From contig NZ_PPSK01000002.1 of the NCBI RefSeq assembly GCF_002903165.1, forward strand, positions 186,001 to 250,000: a stretch of 64,000 nt of DNA. Direction: 5' to 3'. A model generated the notes under the pieces. The model saw only the letters and a program-made list of their open reading frames with translations, had not been told where the DNA came from and ran no database searches. The stretch comes from Halopseudomonas oceani (GTDB lineage: Bacteria > Pseudomonadota > Gammaproteobacteria > Pseudomonadales > Pseudomonadaceae). Positions 1 through 9,229 of this stretch are shown here, piece after piece (position 1 is the stretch's first letter; every line of letters begins with the position of its first letter). Position numbers and translations under genes: made by a program.

Positions 1-133
1 TGCGCACACCCTGATAGTGGGAGCCGTAGCTGGTGACGCGAGGTACGTCAACGGTACGGGACGATTCAGTGGCACAAGCGGAGAGCAGCAGGGTGCCGGT
101 GATCGCGATGGAGATTGAGAGTGTTCGAAGCAC
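1..133 (-). CDS. CsgG/HfaB-like outer-membrane lipoprotein, N-terminal fragment
   Basis: Reading leftward from a GTG at 133, the frame stays open to the window edge. It encodes a short signal peptide with a lipobox (LLLSACAT), so Cys is lipidated after cleavage. The mature start (SSRTVDVPRVTSYGSHYQGVR) resembles the N-terminus of Pseudomonas CsgG/HfaB-family lipoproteins, which act in the outer membrane in curli secretion or holdfast anchoring. An AAAGGA ribosome site lies about 9 bases upstream of the GTG. Only 44 codons are visible. The lipoprotein call is firm; the family is inferred from memory of similar N-termini. Confidence 0.6.
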   Translation of the reverse strand, partial: MLRTLSISIAITGTLLLSACATESSRTVDVPRVTSYGSHYQGVR

Positions 134-204
134 GGGGGCGAGTCCTTTCGATGTGATGTGGCGTCATGCTATCAGCCCTAGGGATAGACGCAAAGTGTTC
201 TGTT

Positions 205-1452
205 TCAGGGTGTTGCGAGCCAGGCGAGCACGCCTTCTGCGGCGCGTCGGCCGCTGGCAAAACAGGCGGTCAGCAGGTAGCCGCCGGTGGGTGCCTCCCA
301 GTCGAGCATCTCGCCAGCGCAGAACGTACCGGGCAGCGCCTTCAGCATCAGATGGCTATCCAGCGCGCTGCGGCAGACACCACCAGCGCTGCTGATCGCT
401 TCGTCCAGCGGGCGGGTTTGGGTCAGGATGATGGGCAGTGCCTTGATGCCGGCGGCGAGCAGGGCGGGATTGGCAATCACCTCTTTGTTCAGACACTCGT
501 GTAGGAGCGCGACCTTTACTCCGTCCAGGCCGGCTTTCTTGCGCAGCAGATTGCTCAGGCTCTGGCCGTTGCGCGGCTGGCTGAGTGCTTGCTGCAGCTG
601 TGTCTGGGTATGATCCGGCGCCAGATCCAGTGTCAGTTCAGCTTTGTTGCGCGCCTCCAGCTGCTCTCGCAGGACGGCGGACAGGGCGTAGATCAGGCTA
701 CCTTCCAGTCCGTCGTGGGTGAGGATGGCTTCGCCGCGGCGGCTGATGGTTTCCCCCGCAGGGCTGCGGGTGCTGGCGACTATCTGCTTGAGTGGTTGAC
801 CGGCGAAGCGTTCGCTGAGAAATGGGGTCCATGCGCTGATAAAGCCGCAGTTGCTGGGGCGCAGTGAACGTACGTCAACGCCGCGCGCACTGAGCAGGGG
901 TGCCCAGCTGCCGTCGGAACCGAGGCGCGCCCAGCTGCCGCCGCCCAGCGCCAGTAGTGTTGCCGCTGCCCTTGCTTTGATTTCACCGTCCGGGGTGTTG
1001 AAGCGCAGCACTGCGTTGTCATCCCAGCCTAGCCAGCGGTGCCGGGTGTGCAAACGGACGCCCTGTTCGCGCAGGCGTTTGAGCCAGGCGCGCAGCAAGG
1101 GCGCGGCTTTCATGTCAGTTGGGAAAACGCGCCCGGAGGTGCCAACGAAGGTGTCGATGCCCAGGCCGTGAATCCAGTCGCGCAGCGCCTGCGCATCGAA
1201 TTCAGCCAGCCACTCGCCAACCCAGGGGGAGGCTTCGCGGTAGCGCGACAGAAAGGGGGCTGCCGCCTCCGAATGGGTGATATTCATGCCGCCAACACCG
1301 GCCAGCAGGAACTTGCGCCCGACCGAGGGCATGGCATCGTACAGGTCGACCGGCAGACCTGCCGCTGACAAGACCTCGGCTGCCATCAAACCGGCCGGGC
1401 CGCCACCGATAATGGCAATAGAGCGGGCATCGATGTTGGCGGTGTCGGTCAT
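205..1452 (-). CDS. FAD-dependent oxidoreductase of the HI0933/YhiN type (TIGR03862-like flavoprotein)
   Basis: A 415-residue flavoprotein with an N-terminal dinucleotide-binding motif (IAIIGGGPAGLMAAEVL, about residues 11-27), then the family stretch GRKFLLAGVGGMNITHS and a C-terminal FAD contact region ending CAGEMLDWEAPTGGYLLTACFASG. This family binds FAD, but no reaction is established for it. The ATG at 1452 is preferred over a longer reading to 1506 because it has an AGGA site at the right spacing and the motif then begins at the usual distance. It lies 29 bases downstream of the HDAC-family gene on the same strand, so the two are probably cotranscribed. Confidence 0.85.
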   Translation of the reverse strand: MTDTANIDARSIAIIGGGPAGLMAAEVLSAAGLPVDLYDAMPSVGRKFLLAGVGGMNITHSEAAAPFLSRYREASPWVGEWLAEFDAQALRDWIHGLGIDTFVGTSGRVFPTDMKAAPLLRAWLKRLREQGVRLHTRHRWLGWDDNAVLRFNTPDGEIKARAAATLLALGGGSWARLGSDGSWAPLLSARGVDVRSLRPSNCGFISAWTPFLSERFAGQPLKQIVASTRSPAGETISRRGEAILTHDGLEGSLIYALSAVLREQLEARNKAELTLDLAPDHTQTQLQQALSQPRNGQSLSNLLRKKAGLDGVKVALLHECLNKEVIANPALLAAGIKALPIILTQTRPLDEAISSAGGVCRSALDSHLMLKALPGTFCAGEMLDWEAPTGGYLLTACFASGRRAAEGVLAWLATP

Positions 1453-1481
1453 GGTGCGATCCTGAAAGCGGGGCGCGCAGT

Positions 1482-2402
1482 TTAGCCCAATCCGCGCTGC
1501 TGCCAAATCTGTGCGGCGCTGTGGTGCAGGATACCGTGCCGGCGGGCCAGGGCATCGCGATCGTTGTCGTAACCGCCGCCGATGACGGCGCAGACGGGGA
1601 TGTCCCGGCCCAGACAGCTATCGATTACCAGCCTGTCGCGGTCAGCAATGCCCTGGTCGGTCAGTTGCAGGTGACCTAGCGCGTCCTGCCAGTGGACGTC
1701 GACGCCAGCGTCATAGAGCACCAGGTCCGGCTGGTACAGTGGTAACAGGTAATCCAGTGTCTGCTGCAGGGTATGCAGGTAGCCCTGATCATCCAGTCCC
1801 CGCGGTAGGGGAATATCCCAGTCGCTGGCCGCCTTGCGCGCCGGAAAGTTGTTTTCGCAGTGCAGCGATACGGTGATTGCCGCGTCTACGTCCGCAAGGA
1901 TGGTCGCTGTGCCGTCGCCCTGGTGTACGTCGCAGTCGATGATCATTACTCGCTCGACGCGTTCGCTGGCCAGCAACGACAGGCTGATGATCGCCAGATC
2001 GTTAAAGATGCAGAAGCCGGAGGCGAAATCCCGGTGGGCGTGGTGGGTGCCGCCCGCCAGATGGCAGGCCAGGCCATGACGCAGCGCCAGCTCGGCGGTC
2101 AGCAGCGAGCCGCCTACGGCACGGGTGGTGCGTGTAACCAGCGCCTCGCTCCAGGGCAGGCCCATGCGGCGCAGAGCAGTCGCGTCCAGTGCGTTGTCGT
2201 GGAAACGGGCGACGTAGTCTGGGGCGTGGGCCAGTGCCAGCAACTCGCGGCTGCAGCAGTCCGGGCTGTGCAGATTGCTGTCGTGCAGCAGGGTTCTGGC
2301 GCGCAGGTGGTCGTGCAGCCGCACGAATTTGTCCATCGGGAAGCGATGGGGTGCGGCGAAGGGGAAGCTGTAGTCCGGGTGGTAGATCAACGGCAGATCC
2401 AC
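1482..2402 (-). CDS. Histone deacetylase family protein (AcuC/acetylpolyamine-deacetylase-like)
   Basis: 306 residues covering one complete zinc-dependent deacetylase fold. Visible catalytic elements are the tandem histidines in GGTHHAHRDFASGFCIFND, the zinc ligands in IIDCDVHQGDGTA, and the second Asp in LYDAGVDVHWQDALG. Bacterial members remove acetyl groups from small amines or acetyl-lysine proteins; the substrate cannot be read from sequence. Translation starts at GTG 2402, supported by AGGAG seven bases upstream. It leads a two-gene unit with the flavoprotein and is divergent from tesB across about 210 bases. Confidence 0.88.
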   Translation of the reverse strand: MDLPLIYHPDYSFPFAAPHRFPMDKFVRLHDHLRARTLLHDSNLHSPDCCSRELLALAHAPDYVARFHDNALDATALRRMGLPWSEALVTRTTRAVGGSLLTAELALRHGLACHLAGGTHHAHRDFASGFCIFNDLAIISLSLLASERVERVMIIDCDVHQGDGTATILADVDAAITVSLHCENNFPARKAASDWDIPLPRGLDDQGYLHTLQQTLDYLLPLYQPDLVLYDAGVDVHWQDALGHLQLTDQGIADRDRLVIDSCLGRDIPVCAVIGGGYDNDRDALARRHGILHHSAAQIWQQRGLG

Positions 2403-2610
2403 AACGGCTCCTGACGGCGGTGGATGGCGAACTGAGTATGCGCATTGCGCCCTGGCCCAACAAGTCTCGGCGCTGATGCACCTGACGTTTCGGTCTGCTA
2501 AAGCGAGACAAACCGGGTTAAACTGGCCGCCATTTCCGCGGCGAGTGCGCCGCCATTACAGTCAAGACGTACCCATCTGCGAGCGGATGGGCATTATGTG
2601 AGGATCCGCT

Positions 2611-3474
2611 ATGAGCGAATTGCTGGATGATCTGGTAGACCTGCTGGCGCTGGAGAAAATCGAGGAGAACCTGTTCCGGGGTCGCAGTCAGGATCTGGGT
2701 TTCAAGCAATTGTTTGGCGGTCAGGTGCTGGGGCAATCGCTGTCGGCTGCCAGTCAGACGGTTGACCCTGAGCGTCACGTACACTCGGTGCACGGCTATT
2801 TCCTGCGCCCGGGCAATGCCGATCTGCCAATCGTCTATCAGGTCGATCCGCTGCGTGACGGCGGCAGCTTTACTACCCGCCGTGTGCAGGCCATTCAGAA
2901 GGGCAAGCCGATCTTCACCATGATCAGCTCGTTCCAGGGCGATGTGGAGGGCTTTGAGCATCAGGCGGCGATGCCAGACGTCCCTGGCCCTGAAGACCTG
3001 CCCAACGAGACCGAGTGGACCCGCCGCTATCAGCACCTTATTCACGAAAAGGTGCGAGACAAGGTGCTGTGTGGCAAGCCGATCGAAATTCGTCCGGTTG
3101 GTGATTTCAACCCTTTCGAGCCAGTGGTTGGCGAGCCGGTGCGCTACATGTGGTATCGCGCCGACGGCACTCTGCCGGACGATCCGCAGGTCCACCGGTA
3201 TTTGCTGGCATATGCGTCAGACTTTCACCTGCTGGGTACGGCGATGCAGCCCCATGCGATTTCCAGCTGGTCGCCCGACATGCAGGTAGCCAGCCTCGAC
3301 CACTCACTGTGGTATCACCGCCCGTTGCGCATGGACGACTGGCTGCTGTATGCGATGGACAGCCCGTCAGCCAGCGGCTCCCGCGGTCTCTCGCGTGGTC
3401 AGATCTTCAATCGGGCCGGTGAGCTGGTAGCCTCGGTAACCCAGGAGTCGTTGATGCGCAGGGTGCAGCGCTAA
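2611..3474 (+). CDS. tesB: Acyl-CoA thioesterase II
   Basis: 287 residues, the same length as E. coli TesB. It is a double hot-dog protein that hydrolyses medium and long acyl-CoA to free fatty acid and CoA in the cytoplasm. Recognisable family blocks are LFRGRSQDLGFKQLFGGQVL near the N-terminus, RRVQAIQKGKPIFTMISSFQ, and the C-terminal SLDHSLWYHRPLRMDDWLLY and SRGLSRGQIFNRAGELVASV. The ATG has a GAGGATC ribosome site. The next gene, a HAD phosphatase, begins one base after the stop, so the pair is translationally close. Confidence 0.95.
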   Translation: MSELLDDLVDLLALEKIEENLFRGRSQDLGFKQLFGGQVLGQSLSAASQTVDPERHVHSVHGYFLRPGNADLPIVYQVDPLRDGGSFTTRRVQAIQKGKPIFTMISSFQGDVEGFEHQAAMPDVPGPEDLPNETEWTRRYQHLIHEKVRDKVLCGKPIEIRPVGDFNPFEPVVGEPVRYMWYRADGTLPDDPQVHRYLLAYASDFHLLGTAMQPHAISSWSPDMQVASLDHSLWYHRPLRMDDWLLYAMDSPSASGSRGLSRGQIFNRAGELVASVTQESLMRRVQR

Positions 3475-3475
3475 G

Positions 3476-4054
3476 ATGCAGCATTTGCGTGGCTGGGTAT
3501 TCGATCTGGACGGCACGCTGACGGTCGCTCAGCACGACTTCCCAGCGATTCGTCGCGAGCTGGGCGTGCCGGCGGATGCAGATATCCTGACGTTTATGTC
3601 GACCTTGCCGGCAACCGAATATACCGCCATGAAAGCGCAGCTTGATGCCATTGAGCTGCGTCTGGCTGAGCAGGTTGAACCAGCACCCGGTGCGGTTGCC
3701 CTGGTTCGGCAGCTGCACGAAGAGGGGCGTCGACTGGGTATTCTGACCCGTAACCTGCAATCGGTTGCCCGCTCAACGCTTAGTTGTCTGGGAATCCTCG
3801 ACTGTTTTGCTGCCGAAGATGTGTTGGGGCGCGAGGAGGCTGCGCCCAAGCCTTCACCGGACGGTATTCACCGTTTGCTGGATCGTTGGCAGCTGTCGGC
3901 GACTGAGGCGGTGATGGTCGGGGACTTTCGCTTTGATCTTGATGCCGGGCGTGCGGCGGGCAGTCATACCTGCCTGATCCTGCCCGATAATCCCTGGCCT
4001 GAGCTGGCAGACTGGCACCTGCCCGATTGCAGTGCCCTGCTGGCTCGACTCTAG
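3476..4054 (+). CDS. HAD-superfamily phosphatase (HAD-IA, phosphoglycolate-phosphatase-like)
   Basis: 192 residues with the four HAD motifs in order: FDLDGT (nucleophile and general acid Asp, residues 9-14), a Thr in LGILTRN, the Lys in AAPKPSPDG, and the acidic GDFRFDLDAGRAAG. The small helical cap is typical of HAD-IA enzymes that dephosphorylate small metabolites; the substrate is unknown. It starts directly after tesB and is presumably cotranscribed with it. Downstream it converges on nadC with a 34-base gap. Confidence 0.85.
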   Translation: MQHLRGWVFDLDGTLTVAQHDFPAIRRELGVPADADILTFMSTLPATEYTAMKAQLDAIELRLAEQVEPAPGAVALVRQLHEEGRRLGILTRNLQSVARSTLSCLGILDCFAAEDVLGREEAAPKPSPDGIHRLLDRWQLSATEAVMVGDFRFDLDAGRAAGSHTCLILPDNPWPELADWHLPDCSALLARL

Positions 4055-4088
4055 ATCGGGCTGTCGACTGGCCTGCAGGGGTGGTTGG

Positions 4089-4949
4089 TCAGTCTGCCGC
4101 CTGAAAGCGCAGGCGCATTGACAGGTCGACCGCCTTGACGTCCTTGGTCATGCTGCCGATCGAGATGTAGTCCACACCGGTTTCAGCAACGCTGCGCAGG
4201 GTCGCTTCGGTTATGCCACCAGACGCCTCCAGCTTGGCGCGCCCGGCGTTTAGGCTGACGGCGGTACGCATGTCCTCGTCGCTTAGCTCGTCCAGCATGA
4301 CGATGTCGGCGCCCGCTTCCAGCGCCTGTTTCAGCTCTTCAAGACTTTCCACCTCGACCTCAACCGGTTTGCCTGGCGCAATGTCGTGCGCACGGCTGAC
4401 GGCCTGGGTGATGCCACCGCAGGCGGCGATATGGTTTTCCTTGATCAGGAAAGCGTCGTACAGACCGATACGGTGGTTGTGACAACCGCCGCAGGTCACC
4501 GCGTATTTCTGTGCCAGGCGCAGGCCGGGAATGGTCTTGCGGGTATCAAGCAGCTTGACGTTGGTGCCGGCAACCAGATCAGCGAAGTGACGGCTACGGG
4601 TGGCGGTTGCCGACAGCAGCTGGATGAAGTTGAGCATCGAGCGCTCTGCGGTTAGCAGACCGCGGGCTGGGCCGCTGAAGCGGCAAATCGTCTGATCGGC
4701 GAGCAGGGTGTCGCCGTCATTGACCAGCCATTCAATGGCGATTTGCGGATCGACCTGACGGGCAACTTCATCGGCCCAGGCGCGGCCACAGAAGACGGCG
4801 GACTCACGGGTGATGATGCGGCCATCGGCCTGGCGATCTGCGGGAATCAGGCTGGCGGTGATATCGCCGTCGCCCACATCTTCGGCCAGGGCACGGCGGA
4901 CGTCATCAACGATGCTGGTCTGCAGGCTGTCGAGTGTGAGGTTTGGCAT
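4089..4949 (-). CDS. nadC: Nicotinate-nucleotide pyrophosphorylase, carboxylating (quinolinate phosphoribosyltransferase)
   Basis: 286 residues. It converts quinolinate and PRPP to nicotinate mononucleotide in de novo NAD synthesis. Visible family blocks are [12 protein letters not shown] at the N-terminus, [40 protein letters not shown] with active-site basic residues, and [25 protein letters not shown]. The ATG at 4949 is chosen because a 26-residue upstream extension would run back into the terminator of the preceding gene. In Pseudomonas nadC adjoins the same DUF1631 and ampDE genes; here a symporter gene and a MITE-like element lie between. Confidence 0.95.
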   Translation of the reverse strand: MPNLTLDSLQTSIVDDVRRALAEDVGDGDITASLIPADRQADGRIITRESAVFCGRAWADEVARQVDPQIAIEWLVNDGDTLLADQTICRFSGPARGLLTAERSMLNFIQLLSATATRSRHFADLVAGTNVKLLDTRKTIPGLRLAQKYAVTCGGCHNHRIGLYDAFLIKENHIAACGGITQAVSRAHDIAPGKPVEVEVESLEELKQALEAGADIVMLDELSDEDMRTAVSLNAGRAKLEASGGITEATLRSVAETGVDYISIGSMTKDVKAVDLSMRLRFQAAD

Positions 4950-4996
4950 AGAGGCTCCGGCGTCTGGTCGCAAGTGCCGCGAGTATACCGATTGGC

Positions 4997-5028
4997 AAAA
5001 AAAAATGCCCGCCGGGGAGGCGGGCATT
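4997..5028 (-). terminator. Rho-independent terminator of the alanine symporter gene
   Basis: A 10-bp perfect stem (5004-5013 with 5019-5028) closes a 5-base loop. On the minus strand it is followed by a run of nine T. It lies 15 bases past the stop of the symporter gene and separates it from nadC. Confidence 0.9.
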
Positions 5029-5042
5029 CTGTGCGGGCCGAC

Positions 5043-6407
5043 TTACTTGTTGAGGTAGTTGGCCGGGTCAGCGAAGTAATCCTTGGTCATCTTGAAGACC
5101 ACGGGACTCAGCAGCAACAACGCAATCAGGTTGGGAATCGCCATCATCGCGTTGAGTGTGTCGGCCACCAGCCACAGGCTGTTCAGATCGATGCCGGGCA
5201 GGGTGCCCAGCGGAATAGCGATGATCCACAGCAGGCGGAAGGGCAGGTTGGAGCGCTCACCGAACAGGAACTGGGTGCACTTCTCTGAGTAGAAGCTCCA
5301 GCCGATGATGGTGGTGAAGGCGAATACAGCCAGGCCAATGCTGACAATGTACTGCCCCCACACGCCCGGCAACCCCTGACTGAAGGCCAGTGCCGACAGC
5401 GGAGCGCCGTTCTCGCCGCTTTGCCAGGCACCGGTCACCATGATCACCAGACCGGTGATCGAGCAGATGATGATAGTGTCGATGAAGGTGCCGAGCATGG
5501 CAACGGTACCCTGGCGGATCGGGTTGTTGGTTTGCGCGGCGGCGTGTGCGATCGGCGCACTACCCAGACCCGCCTCGTTGGAGAACACGCCGCGGGCGAT
5601 ACCAAAGCGCATGGCCATCCAGACAGTGGCGCCGGCAAAACCGCCAGCAGCGGCACTCGGGTTGAAGGCGTAGTAGAAGATCTGGCTGAAGGCTTCCGGG
5701 ATCTTGTCGGCGTGCATGATCAGGATGATCAGGCCGCCGCCAACGTAAAAGATCGCCATGATCGGCACCAGTTTGCCTGCCACTTCACCGATACGCTTGA
5801 TGCCGCCCAGCAGAACCAGGGCGACCAGCACGGCGATGATAATGCCGGTGGCCAGCGGCGGGATGCTGAAGGAGCTGTTCAGGGCGTCGGCAACCGAGTT
5901 GGACTGGATGGTGTTGCCGATACCGAAGCCGGCCAGCATGCCGAAAATCGCAAACAGCACGCCGAGCCATTTCCACTTCTCGCCCAGGCCGTTCTTGATG
6001 TAGTACATCGGACCGCCGACGTGGTTGCCCAGGGCGTCTTTCTCGCGATAGCGCACGGCGAGGACGGCTTCGCAGAACTTGGTGGCCATGCCAACCAGTG
6101 CGATGACCCACATCCAGAACAGCGCGCCCGGGCCGCCAAGGAAAACGGCGGTTGCGACGCCTGCGATGTTACCGGTGCCTACGGTGGCCGAAAGCGCGGT
6201 CATCAGCGCGTTGAAGGGGCTGATGTCGCCTTCTTCAGTGCTTTTGCGGCCGCGCCACAGCATACTGAAACCGTAGAACAGCTTGCGTTGTGGGGTTAGC
6301 TTGAGACCAAGTGTAAGATACAGGCCGGTGCCGGCCAGCAGTGCCAGCATGGCCGGCCCCCACACGATCCCGTTGATTTCCCCAATGAGGGAGATAAGTG
6401 CTTCCAT
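5043..6407 (-). CDS. Sodium:alanine/glycine symporter (AGCS family)
   Basis: 454 residues, very hydrophobic, with about ten membrane segments. It matches the AGCS family, which couples inward Na+ to alanine or glycine uptake across the inner membrane. Characteristic blocks are SATVGTGNIAGVATAVFLGGPGA (residues about 75-95), FCEAVLAVRYREKD, and RGVFSNEAGLGSAPIAHAAA. The ATG at 6407 is chosen over 6446 because AGGAG sits ten bases before it and MEALISLIGEINGIVWGP matches family N-termini. A strong terminator follows the gene, so it is likely monocistronic. Confidence 0.92.
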   Translation of the reverse strand: MEALISLIGEINGIVWGPAMLALLAGTGLYLTLGLKLTPQRKLFYGFSMLWRGRKSTEEGDISPFNALMTALSATVGTGNIAGVATAVFLGGPGALFWMWVIALVGMATKFCEAVLAVRYREKDALGNHVGGPMYYIKNGLGEKWKWLGVLFAIFGMLAGFGIGNTIQSNSVADALNSSFSIPPLATGIIIAVLVALVLLGGIKRIGEVAGKLVPIMAIFYVGGGLIILIMHADKIPEAFSQIFYYAFNPSAAAGGFAGATVWMAMRFGIARGVFSNEAGLGSAPIAHAAAQTNNPIRQGTVAMLGTFIDTIIICSITGLVIMVTGAWQSGENGAPLSALAFSQGLPGVWGQYIVSIGLAVFAFTTIIGWSFYSEKCTQFLFGERSNLPFRLLWIIAIPLGTLPGIDLNSLWLVADTLNAMMAIPNLIALLLLSPVVFKMTKDYFADPANYLNK

Positions 6408-6894
6408 AAAATGCAGCTCCTGATGTTGTGTTTTCGATGCCTTCACTGGTGCATCGTTACTGTGCTGTCAGGCAGATGTTGACCAATTGAGCATATACCA
6501 GAGATTACGGGAGCGGTTACAGAATATGTCCGTACTAGGGTCTGTTGCCATTTCCTTCATCCGCCTGCCGGAGTCCATTTTTCGGCTAGGCAAGGCGGAG
6601 GGATTGCAGTGTGGTCATTCCACGTAAGCGACGAGCGACGCCGAGTGGCGGTTTTACAGGCGGCAACAGGCGGGTGAAGGAAATGGCAACAGCCCCTAAT
6701 ATCAGAAAGGGAACTGTGACTTCGATCAAGAATTCGATCGAGGGTGGCAGCGTTGCCAACGTAAGTCGGTATACTGAAAATTAGTGAAAGTTTGACGCCA
6801 ATTTGTCGACATAGGGATAGCGAAAAGCGCGGCAGGATGGTCTCCGCTGGCGTGCAGCACCATATGACAAGCTTGACTTGTCTGGAGAGCAATA
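6408..6894. other. 487-bp intergenic region with the MITE-like element
   Basis: Outside the inverted-repeat element (6538-6696) this gap holds the upstream region of the leftward symporter gene (6408-6537) and the upstream region of the DUF1631 gene (6697-6894). A TATACT hexamer at 6770-6775 has no matching -35 box at normal spacing, so I do not call a promoter. No small gene is convincing here. Confidence 0.5.
6538..6696. mobile_element. MITE-like element, 159 bp with 30-bp terminal inverted repeats
   Basis: The ends 6538-6567 and 6667-6696 are inverted copies matching at 28 of 30 positions (left GGGTCTGTTGCCATTTCCTT; right, inverted, GGGGCTGTTGCCATTTCCTT). Both ends are flanked by TA, the target duplication expected of IS630/Tc1-mariner-type elements. 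The interior has no credible gene. It sits in the 487-bp gap between the symporter and DUF1631 genes; I see no second copy in this window. Confidence 0.65.
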
Positions 6895-9168
6895 ATGTCC
6901 CAAGACCCAAAAGTGGTTTCAATCAAGCCGAACCTCGCGGCCCGCGCCGCTGCAGGGGTGTCGTCGTTGCCTGCTCCGCTGATCAGTGTGCGGGATCTGA
7001 CGGTGGGTTATCTCCAGTCCGCACTGGGGGAGATGTTCGACAAGGCCGATGACAACCTGTTCGAGATGGCCGACAAGGCCGGCAACAATGCTGATCAGGC
7101 GTTGTTCTTTGAGGCGATGCGCAATGTTCGCCTGCAACGACATAATGTCGTCAAGCGCACCTGTGATGCTTTGGCTCTGGCGGCAGAGCAGATCAATACG
7201 GAGGCGCCTTCAGCGGCGCCAGCTGTTACCTTCGAACTGGATACCTTGAGCCTGGTTCAGCCTGACGAGTTGGAAGAGACGGTGGCTATTGACGGAATGG
7301 TCAACCGGGTTGTCAGTCGTAATCAGACAGCGCTTGCCCACCTGTTGATGAGGGTAAACAGCCTCGCAAAAAAGTCCTTGGACGAACGCAGCAACCCTTT
7401 TGCGCCGGGGGCGCTTGCCGAGCACTTTGCTGAGGCGACGAAGTCGCTGGACCTGGATATCAAAGTCCGTTTGATTATCTTCAAGTTGTACGAACGTTAC
7501 GTCTTCAACGGGATTGACGGGCTCTATGAAAGCCTGAACGAAGCGTTTATTTCTGCAGGCGTCATGCCAGACCTGCGCTTTTCCACAGCAGCGTCCTCAC
7601 GTCGACCAGCACCTGCGCCAGGGGCGGGTGCCGGTCGTGGCGATAGCGCCGAATCCAGTCGTTTTGCCGAGAACAGTGACCAGCAGGAAATTCTGGGCAT
7701 GTTCGGTGATCTCATCGGCAAGTGGCGGGTTGCCAGCGGTGATGTTGCGCTTGCAGGGCTGACTGCGCCGGGTGGCGTGCCGATGGGAACCAGCGAGCTG
7801 CTGCGTGTGCTTTCGGGCGTGACCGCCGACAATTTTGCCGGAGATGCCGGGCAGAACGGCTTGCGCCGCCATGTCCAGCAGTTGCTGCATGAGCAGCGAG
7901 TGCAGAGTGGTGGTGCCAAGACAGTTGCTCGAGTTGATGATGATGTCATCAGCTTGGTGTCCATGCTGTTTGATTTCATTCTGGAAGACCGGGAGCTGCC
8001 CGCCGCGGTGAAGGCGTTGATTGCCCGCCTGCAGTTGCCGGTGCTTCGGGTCGCTATCATCGATAAAACGTTTTTCAGCCGGGCCTCTCACCCGGCTCGT
8101 CGCCTGCTGAACGAACTGTCGCGGGCCACTATGGGCTGGAATGACCATGATGACCTGCGCCGCGATCAGCTACATGGCTTGCTCGAGCAGATTGTCGAGC
8201 AGTTGCTGGCAGAGGCAGAGCCCGATGCAGACATGTTTGATGCCCTTTATCAGCGCTTGACCGACTTCCTGCGCACCGAGCAGCGCCGTGCCGAGCGGGT
8301 GGAGCAGCGCACCCGTGATGCGGAGGAGGGGCGTGCCAGAATCAAGGCCGCTCGGGCAGAAGTGGCTCGTGAGATGAACAAGTTGCTGTTGGGCCGGACC
8401 TTGCCGGTCACTGTGGTCGACCTGCTGCGCGATACCTGGAGTCAGGTAATGCAGGTGATATTCCTCCGTGAAGGTGGGGAATCCAAGGCGTGGCGCCATG
8501 CGCTTGGCACGGCCAAAGCCATGGTGCACAGCGTCCAGTCGGTCGATAAGGCCGGTGTGGCGATGCGCCTGGCCCAGAATCGGCAGATCGAAGCTGCGGT
8601 CCGGGATGGTCTGGAGTTGTTGGGGCTGGATGCAGCTTCGATTGAGCGTCATGTGCAGGCAATTGTCTTGCCCCAGCGTGCTGTACTCGCTGCGGTGGCC
8701 GCTGCGACACCCCCTGACGTGCCGAGCGAAACTGAGCCGGCTGAGGTTGCTGCGGCTGAGCCCGCAACGGTTGTTGCTGATGAGTTGCCGGTTCGGGTCG
8801 AAGCCGTGCGGGTAGAGGAGCCGGTGCTGGAGCAGGAGCCTGTCGAGGCGCCGCCGGAAACAATCGATGATCTGCCGAGCGTTGGCGCGCAGCGCTGGGT
8901 CGAGAGTCTGGGTACTGGCTGCTGGTTGCAACTGGTTGTGGCTGAGGGCAAGGCGCCCCAGCGGTGCAAACTGGCGGCAATCATCAGCTTCAGTGGCAAA
9001 TATATCTTCGTCAACCGTAACGGCGTCAAGGTTGCGGAGTTGTCCGGCCAGGAGCTGGCTCACGGTTTTGACCGGGGTCAGGTCAGCCTGCTGGATGAGA
9101 ATCAGTTGTTTGATCGCGCTCTGGAGTCGGTCATCGGCAACCTGCGCCAGTTGCAAGCGCGTACCTGA
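6895..9168 (+). CDS. DUF1631 family protein
   Basis: 757 residues, cytoplasmic, with no signal peptide or membrane segments. It matches the long DUF1631 proteins found next to nadC and ampD in Pseudomonas, sometimes misannotated as thymidine phosphorylase. The middle is helical and rich in charged residues (REMNKLLLGRTLPVTVVDLL). A variable Ala/Glu/Pro-rich linker spans about residues 600-660. The C-terminal 100 residues (CWLQLVVAEGKAPQRCKLAA, YIFVNRNGVKVAELSGQELA) resemble a PilZ-like beta barrel. The ATG has GGAGAG eight bases before it. Molecular function is not known. Confidence 0.85.
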   Translation: MSQDPKVVSIKPNLAARAAAGVSSLPAPLISVRDLTVGYLQSALGEMFDKADDNLFEMADKAGNNADQALFFEAMRNVRLQRHNVVKRTCDALALAAEQINTEAPSAAPAVTFELDTLSLVQPDELEETVAIDGMVNRVVSRNQTALAHLLMRVNSLAKKSLDERSNPFAPGALAEHFAEATKSLDLDIKVRLIIFKLYERYVFNGIDGLYESLNEAFISAGVMPDLRFSTAASSRRPAPAPGAGAGRGDSAESSRFAENSDQQEILGMFGDLIGKWRVASGDVALAGLTAPGGVPMGTSELLRVLSGVTADNFAGDAGQNGLRRHVQQLLHEQRVQSGGAKTVARVDDDVISLVSMLFDFILEDRELPAAVKALIARLQLPVLRVAIIDKTFFSRASHPARRLLNELSRATMGWNDHDDLRRDQLHGLLEQIVEQLLAEAEPDADMFDALYQRLTDFLRTEQRRAERVEQRTRDAEEGRARIKAARAEVAREMNKLLLGRTLPVTVVDLLRDTWSQVMQVIFLREGGESKAWRHALGTAKAMVHSVQSVDKAGVAMRLAQNRQIEAAVRDGLELLGLDAASIERHVQAIVLPQRAVLAAVAAATPPDVPSETEPAEVAAAEPATVVADELPVRVEAVRVEEPVLEQEPVEAPPETIDDLPSVGAQRWVESLGTGCWLQLVVAEGKAPQRCKLAAIISFSGKYIFVNRNGVKVAELSGQELAHGFDRGQVSLLDENQLFDRALESVIGNLRQLQART

Positions 9169-9229
9169 GGTCTGATGCAGTAGACGCTGCCACCTGCTAG
9201 CATGGCGTTTTGGCTGTCAGGGGGCGTTT

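Noticed and set aside
5421..6299. 292-codon frame antisense to the alanine symporter gene
   Set aside because: Rich in Asp, His and Gly, with no domain and no ribosome site; it mirrors the hydrophobic codons of the real gene.
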